Assembly: GCA_910579085.1 (NCBI GenBank)
Contig: CAJTRU010000070.1
Location: 1 to 18,148, forward strand
DNA: 18,148 bases
From: an uncultured Lachnospiraceae bacterium
Lineage (GTDB): Bacteria; Bacillota; Clostridia; Lachnospirales; Lachnospiraceae
Direction of reading: 5' to 3'
The first letter of the stretch is position 1; each line of letters starts with the position of its first letter. Shown here in pieces: positions 8,382-14,909 of this stretch. The position numbers and the translations under genes were made by a program. The notes under the pieces were generated by a model. That model saw nothing but the letters and a program-made list of their open reading frames with translations. It was not told the DNA's origin and did not search any database.

Positions 8382-8637
8382 CCCAATTTACAGTTATCTT
8401 GTTATTTTGTGTTTTGTTGTAAATTCCTGGTAACAGGTTTTGCGTGCCAGATGCCATCAATTATTCCGTAAAAGGGGCACTTTAACCCCGCCGGCATTTA
8501 AGCCCATATATAATATACGGGCTTTATGTGCCGCTGCGTGGGTTAACGTAGCGGAAGCGTGCCCCTGTACGGAATATTGTGGCTCTGGCGTTAAAAACCG
8601 TCCGATATACAATAACACAGGATAACTGTAGATTATC
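8382..8637 (+). repeat. Fold-back element copy C (diverged family member, about 256 bp)
   Basis: The right end GATAACTGTAGATTATC (8621-8637) matches the inverted left end (8382-8398, ending ATTTACAGTTATC) at 13 of 17 positions. The arms pair: GCCAGATGCCATCAATTATT, then CCGTAAAAGGGGCAC on the left, against GTGCCCCTGTACGGAATATT, then GTGGCTCTGGC on the right. An inner stem pairs AAGCCC with GGGCTT around 8500-8524. The core at 8533-8564 differs from A and B at only two positions (TTAACG for CTGACG), although the arms are largely different in sequence. It lies beyond the infA terminator, and its core is antisense to infA. Confidence 0.78.
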
Positions 8638-8651
8638 CCATTTTGTTAATG

Positions 8652-8693
8652 AAAAAAACTCCGTACCCATATCTATATAAGTGCGAAGTCTTT
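8652..8693 (-). terminator. Probable terminator of the adk-map-infA operon
   Basis: Read leftward, ACTTCG pairs with CGGAGT (one G-U pair) around a loop of about 20 nt, followed by a run of seven T. It lies about 40 bp after the infA stop. The stem is short, so strength is uncertain. Confidence 0.5.
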
Positions 8694-8731
8694 ATTAACA
8701 CATAATCATTCTTTTTTTATTGAAAAAATAA

Positions 8732-8950
8732 TTATTTATCCCTCCATGTAATACGCCCTTTTGTAAGGTCATATGGTGACATTTCCATAGTTACCTTGTC
8801 ACCAGGAAGTATCCTGATAAAATTCTTTCTCAGCTTTCCGCTGATATGTGCAAGTACCTGGTGTCCATTTTCAAGTTCTACCTTGAACATTGCATTGGGA
8901 AGCTTCTCAACAACTACTCCCTCAATTTCGATAACATCTTCTTTAGACAT
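8732..8950 (-). CDS. infA: Translation initiation factor IF-1
   Basis: This is a 72-residue protein of the usual IF-1 length: a single S1-type OB fold, starting MSKEDVIEIEGVV, with the family signatures FKVELENGHQVLAHISGK and RKNFIRILPGDKV, and ending in RITWRDK. IF-1 occupies the ribosomal A site during initiation, with IF-2 and IF-3. The start has a GGAGG ribosome binding site 9 bp upstream. It is the last gene of a leftward adk-map-infA run. In related Firmicutes infA is normally followed by rpmJ, rpsM, rpsK, rpsD, rpoA and rplQ; here it is followed by a terminator and fold-back elements. Confidence 0.97.
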   Translation of the reverse strand: MSKEDVIEIEGVVVEKLPNAMFKVELENGHQVLAHISGKLRKNFIRILPGDKVTMEMSPYDLTKGRITWRDK

Positions 8951-9049
8951 AAATAATTAACCTCCATCTGTCTTTGCATGGCACTTTTGCTGCCTTGCTT
9001 CTTTAAAATCCAGAAGCTGCAACATATACCATTAATATATATCGTACAA

Positions 9050-9082
9050 TTACGCCAGAAATTTTATTAAAAACTGGCATAA
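9050..9082 (-). repeat. Small hairpin repeat in the map-infA spacer
   Basis: On the minus strand TTATGCCAG pairs with CTGGCGTAA (9 bp with one U-G pair) around a 15-nt loop, directly after the map stop codon. No strong T run follows, so it looks like a processing or 3'-protection hairpin rather than a terminator. The same ACGCCAG/CTGGCGT stem appears after adk and after the ABC operon. A second weak stem (GCTTCT/AGAAGC, 8997-9017) is also in this 138-bp spacer. Confidence 0.55.
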
Positions 9083-9088
9083 GTACAT

Positions 9089-9853
9089 CTATGCTAAGTC
9101 CTTATTATATGAGAAAAGCTCTGGTTCTCCCTCTGTAATAAGAACAGTATTTTCATAATGGGCTGAATTTTGCGAATCTCTTGTAACGCATGTCCAGTCA
9201 TCCTCAAGTTTCCAGATTTCTTTCTTCCCTCTGTTTATCATAGGTTCAATTGCAAGAGTCATTCCAGGCCTTAGTTTCATTCCCCTGCCTATTGGCTTAA
9301 AGTTAGGGACTTGTGGTTCTTCATGCAGCTTCTTGCCAATGCCATGCCCCACCATTTCACGTACCACTGAAAAACCAAAACTTTCAGCATAGTCCTGGAT
9401 TGCTTTTGAAATATCAAATAAATGGTTGCCAGCCCTTGCCATTTTAACCCCTTCAAAAAAGCTTTGCTTCGTTACATCTATTAACTTCTTATCCTCCTCT
9501 GAAATCTCCCCGACAGCATGTGTCCTGGCAGCATCAGAGTGATATCCTTTATATATTACACCTGCATCCAGGCTTACTATATCCCCTTCTTTTAAAATCC
9601 TTTTTTTATCAGGAATTCCATGAACTACTTCTTCATTAACTGATACACATATAGAAGCAGGATAACCATTATAATTTAAAAATGAAGGTATACAGCCATA
9701 ACTGCGGATTACCTCCTCTCCCTTACGGTTAATTGCCATTGTGGTTACACCAGGCCTGATAACCTTTGCCATCTCATCATGTACTATAGAGAGAATCCTT
9801 CCTGCCTCACGCATCAGCTCTATTTCATGTTCTGATTTGATTGTTACTGACAT
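9089..9853 (-). CDS. map: Methionine aminopeptidase, type I
   Basis: This 254-residue enzyme removes the initiator Met from new proteins in the cytoplasm. The dinuclear metal ligands are all present: Asp96 (SLDAGV), Asp107 (YHSDAAR), His170 (VGHGIG), Glu203 (AIEPMI) and Glu234 (AHYENT), with His79 as the active-site His. The start at 9853 (MSVTIKSEHEIEL) is preferred over an in-frame ATG at 9883. It has GAAGG about 7 bp upstream and gives the usual N-terminus, while the longer start has no good ribosome binding site and would add ten unrelated residues. It lies between adk and infA on the same strand. The small KOW-domain protein often found between map and infA in Clostridia is not present. 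Confidence 0.96.
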   Translation of the reverse strand: MSVTIKSEHEIELMREAGRILSIVHDEMAKVIRPGVTTMAINRKGEEVIRSYGCIPSFLNYNGYPASICVSVNEEVVHGIPDKKRILKEGDIVSLDAGVIYKGYHSDAARTHAVGEISEEDKKLIDVTKQSFFEGVKMARAGNHLFDISKAIQDYAESFGFSVVREMVGHGIGKKLHEEPQVPNFKPIGRGMKLRPGMTLAIEPMINRGKKEIWKLEDDWTCVTRDSQNSAHYENTVLITEGEPELFSYNKDLA

Positions 9854-9960
9854 AATATGCCTTCTTTCTGTAAATATATTCACAGGTATAACACCAGGAT
9901 AAAAATATTATCTAGGTTATGCCTGCCTGAAATACCATTAACTTTAATAATATACCATTA

Positions 9961-9985
9961 CGCCAGACCCCAAGCAAGCCTGGCG
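9961..9985 (-). repeat. Small hairpin repeat in the adk-map spacer
   Basis: CGCCAG (9961-9966) pairs with CTGGCG (9980-9985). Flanking CCAT/ATGG on the minus strand can extend the stem past a small bulge. It lies 39 bp after the adk stop. No T run follows. It shares its stem sequence with the hairpins at 9050-9082 and 14868-14890. Confidence 0.55.
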
Positions 9986-10023
9986 CATGGAAACGCCATA
10001 TTATTACATTAATATAACATTAA

Positions 10024-10671
10024 TTACTTAGACTCAAGTACTGCATAAATATCTGCCATACATGCTTCAAGACCTTTAGAACCATCAATTACATTTAAAA
10101 GCCCAAGCTTATCATAATACTCAATAAGAGGTGCTGTCTGCTCATGGTATACTTCAAGCCTCTTCTTTACTGTTTCAGGAGCGTCATCATCCCTAAGTAC
10201 AATTTCGCCGCCACACTCGTCACAAATGCCTTCTTTTTTAGGAGGAATATTTACAACATGGTATGTTGCACCACAGCCTTTACATACCCTTCTTCCTCCC
10301 ATTCTTTCTATTATAGCTTCATCAGCCATATTAATTTCCAATGCAAAATCAATTCCATCATCCTGTTTCTTAAGTGCTTCTGTTAAAGCCTCTGCCTGTG
10401 GGATTGTCCTTGGGAAACCATCAAGGATATAACCCTTTTTGCAGTCATCCTGTTTAAGACGGTCTACAACAAGGTCACATACAAGTTCATCAGGAACAAG
10501 ATTACCTGCATCCATATAGCCCTTTGCCTTTTTACCTAATTCTGTGCCAGCCTTGATATTTTCACGGAAAATATCACCTGTAGAAATAGCTGGAATACCA
10601 TATTTCTGTGTAATCTGCTTTGCATATGTCCCTTTACCAGCTCCTGGCGCACCCAACATAATAATTTTCAT
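10024..10671 (-). CDS. adk: Adenylate kinase (zinc-binding LID)
   Basis: This 215-residue enzyme catalyses ATP + AMP = 2 ADP in the cytoplasm. The Walker A loop GAPGAGKGT is at 7-15, the AMP-binding segment TGDIFR at 31-36, DGFPRT at 84-89, and a LID domain holds four cysteines (Cys130, 133, 150, 153) as a structural zinc site, as in Gram-positive enzymes. The start has a GGAAGGAG ribosome binding site. It heads a leftward adk-map-infA operon with its own promoter at 10785-10813. In Firmicutes it usually follows secY in the spc operon; secY is absent here and the next gene upstream is a divergent ABC transporter. Confidence 0.97.
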   Translation of the reverse strand: MKIIMLGAPGAGKGTYAKQITQKYGIPAISTGDIFRENIKAGTELGKKAKGYMDAGNLVPDELVCDLVVDRLKQDDCKKGYILDGFPRTIPQAEALTEALKKQDDGIDFALEINMADEAIIERMGGRRVCKGCGATYHVVNIPPKKEGICDECGGEIVLRDDDAPETVKKRLEVYHEQTAPLIEYYDKLGLLNVIDGSKGLEACMADIYAVLESK

Positions 10672-10720
10672 AATTATTCTCTCCTTCCTGATATATGCGT
10701 TTTATTTTATACAGCGAAGC

Positions 10721-10768
10721 ATTTTTACCGTATATGTTCCACACAAATATGGCTGAAATGGTAAAAAT
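10721..10768 (-). promoter_or_regulatory. Inverted repeat in the adk leader
   Basis: ATTTTTACC (10721-10729) and GGTAAAAAT (10760-10768) form a 9-bp perfect stem enclosing 30 nt, within the predicted 5' leader of adk and 49 bp before the start codon. It could be a leader hairpin or an operator. No T run follows, so a simple attenuator is not indicated. The rest of the 506-bp gap between adk and the ABC genes is AT-rich and shows only the two divergent promoters. Confidence 0.4.
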
Positions 10769-10784
10769 AGGACGCTCAAGCATT

Positions 10785-10813
10785 ATAATAACCTAAAAGC
10801 GCCTATATTTCAA
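10785..10813 (-). promoter_or_regulatory. Sigma-A promoter of adk-map-infA
   Basis: Read leftward: TTGAAA (10808-10813), a 17-bp spacer, TATTAT (10785-10790). The start of transcription would fall near 10778, giving a leader of about 107 nt. It implies that this fragment of the spc operon is expressed independently. Confidence 0.55.
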
Positions 10814-11064
10814 CTATTTAATTCAATCTTTTTCCCCTTATTTGTTATTACAGAGCCATAAATAGTCCAATATATGTTTACCCAGATGGATTTTTTATAA
10901 ATCTTTATTGGTTTACTGTTTCTCAATTTCTAATATTATGTTTTATAATGTAAATTTGCAACGTTTTCATATTTATCTAATGCATTTTATAGAAGTGTAA
11001 ACTTAATTATTATTTTATTTAACTGATATTTTCATTTCAAAACTAAACATATATATAATAAATG

Positions 11065-11093
11065 TTGATTTTTGTATACATTAAGAGTATTAT
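11065..11093 (+). promoter_or_regulatory. Sigma-A promoter of the ABC exporter operon
   Basis: TTGATT (11065-11070), a 17-bp spacer and TATTAT (11088-11093) lie 85 bp before the permease start codon, in a very AT-rich stretch. Confidence 0.5.
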
Positions 11094-11130
11094 ATATATA
11101 ATTTATGATTATATGTATTTTACCAACTAA

Positions 11131-11153
11131 CCAGGGAGGAACATCCGCCCTGG
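11131..11153 (+). promoter_or_regulatory. GC-rich hairpin just before the ABC permease ribosome binding site
   Basis: CCAGGG then GGA pairs with TCC then CCCTGG around an ACA loop, with one A/G mismatch. This is a compact 23-nt palindrome in otherwise AT-rich DNA, 24 bp before the start codon and just upstream of the AAGGTGG ribosome binding site. It may be an RNA hairpin controlling translation or an operator for an unlinked regulator. Confidence 0.5.
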
Positions 11154-11177
11154 CATTAAGGAAGAAGGTGGGACACA

Positions 11178-14111
11178 ATGTTTATTAAACTTTTTAAAAT
11201 GAACCTTGCCAAGGCAAAGAAATCTTATATTTTATTATTCCTGACACTATCTTTTGGTATAGCAGCACTTATGGTTACATTGCTTATTATACGCTCGCAG
11301 AAAATGGCAGAGGCAGACAGGGTATTGCAATATTTTGGAAATTATGATATTGCTTTTTGCCAGGTTTCACAGCAGACAGAGGAACTTATAAGAAAAGATA
11401 CACGGTTTGGGCAAATTGGCACAATTTATGATTATGGCAATATATCCTTTAAAGCCACAGGAAACCAGCTGACTATAGGTGCATTGGAAAATAAAACCAC
11501 AGAACGTATGTATTATATAAATCCTGTATATGGAAGATACCCTGAAAAAGAGGGAGAAATCTGTATTGACAGGTTTGTTTTAAAATCGAACGGATTTGAA
11601 GAAAAGACCGGTCAGACAATAGAGTTTACTTATATAAATAATAATAACCAGCAGGAAACTGTAAAATATAAGCTTGTTGGAATTATTGAAGTACAGAAAC
11701 AGGACGATGGGGATATCTTCTCCCCAAGAAAATATCCCGAAAAGTTGTTTTCTGTAACTAATATGAATTATATAGATTACCCTTTTGCATATCTCTATAA
11801 TAAAGAAGCTGAAACAAAATATACATGCCAGGGAAATCATTTATTAACTAATATCCTTGAAAGTGAAAATTCTGATGATGTCCTTTCTTCCTATTTAGAT
11901 AATGAATTAATCAGGGAAGAACTGCATGTTGATTTGGACCATATTTTGGGAAGGGAATGGACTGCTACATGTATTATAGGACGTAACTTGGATTCTGGAA
12001 GTATTCCTGATATTTTAAAAACAAATATGGAAAACAGAAGTGTTTCACCTGATGCTTATACAAGTTATTTTATACCCATTTTTATGCTTTTAATTGGTAT
12101 AACAGCCTCTTTAGGCATTTTTGATGCAGTTAAAATGTCAACTGAAGAACAAAGGGAAAATTATGGTATTATAATGGGACTTGGCATGACCGGGCGGCGC
12201 ATTTTAATATATACAATATTTGAATTTCTGGCAGTATTTTTTATTTCAGTTATAACAGGCTGGATAATTGGAATATTTGCTTATAAAGGGATTTTATGGT
12301 TTATTAACACAAACCTGATGGCAATGCTTCCTTCTGCATTTGATATAGACCCATATTATGAGCCATACATTAAAATAGTTACAAAAAGCCCATATTTCTA
12401 TTCTGCACTTGTATTTTTTATTGTAACCTGTTCAGGCATATATGGGGCGGCGTCCGATTTGCTTAAAATGACACCTCTTGGCATGGCAGTGTCCCATATA
12501 CATAAAAGAAAACATAAAAATGTATTAAAATCTGGCAGAAATTTCCCACAGGGCAGGCTGTATACTATATTAAACCGCTATATTGGACGTGAATCTTTTT
12601 TTAACCATTTAATCCCATATATTACAGTCAGTATTGTTATGTCAGCAACAGTTTTTGGTTTTTTATTTTTCCATTCCAAATCGGTTTATGACACATCACA
12701 AATGACAGAAAAAATACAGGAAGCACGTATTAATGGCATGGATTATTATATGGAACAGACAAAAATCATTTACTCTGGATATAACCAGTATATGCACAAA
12801 AGCGGCATAACAGAAGATATGTTAAATGAACTGGCAGAAAATAAAGAGACCGTTACAACTAAAGGTGTGATAGAAGATTATTCTACTGCACTTTTATTTG
12901 ACCAGGATGACATGCGTGCTATTATTTTGAAACAGCAGAGCGAATACCCTGAATTATTAAGTAATGATGTACATGGAAAGATATCTTTAAAGGCAAGCCT
13001 TAAGAATTTTGAATATATGGGCGTAGACACAGATAAACAGGAGGTATTCCATGTCCCTTCAATTGGGATAAGGGATGAAGATATGGAATATTTATCTGGA
13101 AAGGTTATATCTGGTGAAATACATCCTGATAAACTCCAGTCTGGTGAAGAGGTTGTTATTGCCGTTACAGACAATGAAACTGGCAATTATTTTAAACCAG
13201 GTGACAGCCTTCCATTATATGATTTTACAAGACCAGAAGATTTAGATGAAAGCATTGAGTGGGTAAAAGGACAGCTTCCAGAGGCATACAAAGACTATAA
13301 AGAACATTTTACTGTTACAGTTGACGGCATAACAAAGAAATTTTACTGTTTTGATACAATGAAAAAGCTTCCAGTTGTAATTGGTGCAGTAGTATATATT
13401 GAACCAGGTACAGACAGTTCATTTTATTTTGATAATGTGAATGGAAATTATACTGTTAATATAATAACAGGTAAAGACGCATTTAAGGCATGGGGACTGC
13501 CAAACAGGAATTATACAAAAGCAGGTGTTACATTAAAAGAAAATGCAGATTTAAACTCTTTCCGCATGAAATGGACAGAAATAATGATTAAAGCTGGTTA
13601 TATGGAATCTGTTGATGTTTTCAGCATAATTGAAGAAAAGAACCATAAACAGAACCAGGTTATGGCAATATTTTATTCTGTTATAGGAATACTGCTTATA
13701 ATATGTGTTTTATGTACAGGCAATTCTATTGTAATGAGAATTTGCCATATGGCAGAAGAACAGAGGACACTGCATCTTCTTGGAATGACAAAAACAAGTC
13801 TTCTTGTCCTGTATATAAGAAGATATATATGGCTTTGTGTGGCAGGTGCAATAACCAGCATTTTCCCTGTAATCATTTATTATGCCATTGAACAGCGCGC
13901 TTACGCCCTTAGTATGGAAGCATATTATAATAATACCACCCCTCCATCCTGGACAAATAATATTCCTGGCTATGGTTTGCTGGATGGCGGACTTTTTATA
14001 CCTGTTATCCTTACCATTTTTATCATCTCTGTAGTGCTTGTTACACTGCTTGTTATTGCGCAGTCACGGCAAATAGGGAATATTATACAGGAAAAAGAAA
14101 AGGAAGAATAA
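11178..14111 (+). CDS. ABC transporter permease, FtsX/MacB-type, duplicated unit
   Basis: This is a 977-residue inner-membrane protein built from two FtsX-like units, each one helix, a large extracytoplasmic domain and three helices. Unit 1 has a helix at about 17-40, an external domain at about 41-290, and helices at about 296-318, 342-372 and 407-430. Unit 2 has a helix at about 475-497, an external domain at about 498-825, and helices at about 829-850, 874-900 and 936-960. FtsX-type coupling segments (EEQRENYGIIMGLGMTGRRI and EEQRTLHLLGMTKT) precede the third-from-last helix of each unit, which shows the internal duplication. The ATPase gene follows at once. Proteins of this class export or respond to antimicrobial peptides, lipids or other envelope substrates. 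They act mechanically rather than as channels; the substrate cannot be told. No BceRS-type two-component pair is adjacent. Confidence 0.88.
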   Translation: MFIKLFKMNLAKAKKSYILLFLTLSFGIAALMVTLLIIRSQKMAEADRVLQYFGNYDIAFCQVSQQTEELIRKDTRFGQIGTIYDYGNISFKATGNQLTIGALENKTTERMYYINPVYGRYPEKEGEICIDRFVLKSNGFEEKTGQTIEFTYINNNNQQETVKYKLVGIIEVQKQDDGDIFSPRKYPEKLFSVTNMNYIDYPFAYLYNKEAETKYTCQGNHLLTNILESENSDDVLSSYLDNELIREELHVDLDHILGREWTATCIIGRNLDSGSIPDILKTNMENRSVSPDAYTSYFIPIFMLLIGITASLGIFDAVKMSTEEQRENYGIIMGLGMTGRRILIYTIFEFLAVFFISVITGWIIGIFAYKGILWFINTNLMAMLPSAFDIDPYYEPYIKIVTKSPYFYSALVFFIVTCSGIYGAASDLLKMTPLGMAVSHIHKRKHKNVLKSGRNFPQGRLYTILNRYIGRESFFNHLIPYITVSIVMSATVFGFLFFHSKSVYDTSQMTEKIQEARINGMDYYMEQTKIIYSGYNQYMHKSGITEDMLNELAENKETVTTKGVIEDYSTALLFDQDDMRAIILKQQSEYPELLSNDVHGKISLKASLKNFEYMGVDTDKQEVFHVPSIGIRDEDMEYLSGKVISGEIHPDKLQSGEEVVIAVTDNETGNYFKPGDSLPLYDFTRPEDLDESIEWVKGQLPEAYKDYKEHFTVTVDGITKKFYCFDTMKKLPVVIGAVVYIEPGTDSSFYFDNVNGNYTVNIITGKDAFKAWGLPNRNYTKAGVTLKENADLNSFRMKWTEIMIKAGYMESVDVFSIIEEKNHKQNQVMAIFYSVIGILLIICVLCTGNSIVMRICHMAEEQRTLHLLGMTKTSLLVLYIRRYIWLCVAGAITSIFPVIIYYAIEQRAYALSMEAYYNNTTPPSWTNNIPGYGLLDGGLFIPVILTIFIISVVLVTLLVIAQSRQIGNIIQEKEKEE

Positions 14112-14155
14112 TATATAAATGAATGGCTGCAAATTGCGCAGAAACGGGGGTTTTT

Positions 14156-14818
14156 ATGAAAGAAATATTTAAAGTGTCAGGTCTTGTAAAAGAGTATGGC
14201 AAAGGAGGAGGAAAAGTAACTGCATTATCTAATGTGGATTTAAAGATAAATGAAGGCGGATTAATTGCAATTACTGGTGCAAGCGGAAGTGGCAAGTCAA
14301 CCCTGCTTCATATACTTGGTGCAATGGACAAGCCAACTTCTGGTGAAGTCTGCTTCTATGGCAAAGACATAAGCAAATTTTCTGTAAAAGAAGCTGCTGC
14401 ATACCGTTGCCAGAATGTTGGTTTTGTGTTCCAGAATTTTAAACTGGTTGAAGAACTGGATGTAAAGGAAAATATATTACTGCCTGTAATGATTGCAAAG
14501 AAAAAAGCAAACGTGGAATACTATAATACACTTATAGAAATGACAGGTCTTAAAGAAAGGCAGGCACATCTTCCAAGTGAATTATCAGGCGGACAGAAAC
14601 AGCGTGCTGCAATTGCGAGGGCATTAATAAACAAGCCTGATGTGATTATGGCAGATGAACCTACAGGAAACCTTGACCATGCAACAAGCATGGAAATAAT
14701 GCAGATTTTCACAGAAATACATAAACAGGGCAAAACCATTATTATAGTTACACATGATGCTAATATTGCAGGACAGTGCCAGAATGAAATTAAAATATCA
14801 GATGGTAAAATTATATAA
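14156..14818 (+). CDS. ABC transporter ATP-binding protein, MacB/LolD-type
   Basis: This 220-residue ATPase powers the permease just upstream. Walker A is GASGSGKST at 41-49, the Q-loop is Gln93, the signature LSGGQ is at 143-147, Walker B is VIMADEPT with Glu168, and the switch is His200 (VTHD). GNLD after Walker B is typical of the FtsE/LolD/MacB group. I chose the ATG at 14156 because it has GGGGG at 14146-14150 and gives the usual N-terminus (MKEIFKVSGLVKEYG). An in-frame ATG at 14123 would add eleven residues without family resemblance. The spacing to the permease stop is 44 bp, so the two genes are one operon, ended by the hairpin at 14868-14890. Confidence 0.93.
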   Translation: MKEIFKVSGLVKEYGKGGGKVTALSNVDLKINEGGLIAITGASGSGKSTLLHILGAMDKPTSGEVCFYGKDISKFSVKEAAAYRCQNVGFVFQNFKLVEELDVKENILLPVMIAKKKANVEYYNTLIEMTGLKERQAHLPSELSGGQKQRAAIARALINKPDVIMADEPTGNLDHATSMEIMQIFTEIHKQGKTIIIVTHDANIAGQCQNEIKISDGKII

Positions 14819-14867
14819 AACTATAAAAGTATAATACTGGAACTCTGGAAATGTCCTTGCATTTAAA

Positions 14868-14890
14868 ACGCCAGCTTTATAAGCTGGCGT
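14868..14890. terminator. Shared terminator hairpin of the ABC and deacetylase genes
   Basis: A perfect 10-bp stem, ACGCCAGCTT with AAGCTGGCGT, has a 3-nt loop. Leftward it is followed directly by TTTTAAAT, so it suits the deacetylase gene that stops at 14910. Rightward the T run (GTTTTT) starts 6 bp on, so it may also serve the ABC operon. The outer ACGCCAG/CTGGCGT matches the two smaller hairpins in the adk operon. Confidence 0.75.
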
Positions 14891-14909
14891 AAACTGTTTT
14901 TACATATAT

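Noticed and set aside
7974..8637. Insertion sequence with its own transposase
   Set aside because: Elements B and C are under 300 bp and hold no frame with transposase motifs; at most they are non-autonomous.
9854..9883. Longer start for methionine aminopeptidase at 9883
   Set aside because: No ribosome binding site before it, and the ten added residues are unlike the family; the ATG at 9853 has GAAGG at good spacing.
10814..11064. Riboswitch or small gene in the adk/ABC gap
   Set aside because: The stretch is very AT-rich, without a conserved-looking aptamer core, a T-run terminator hairpin or a frame with a ribosome binding site.
14123..14155. Longer start for the ABC ATPase at 14123
   Set aside because: The extra eleven residues are unlike ABC ATPase N-termini, and the nearest purine-rich site is too far upstream; 14156 is preferred.
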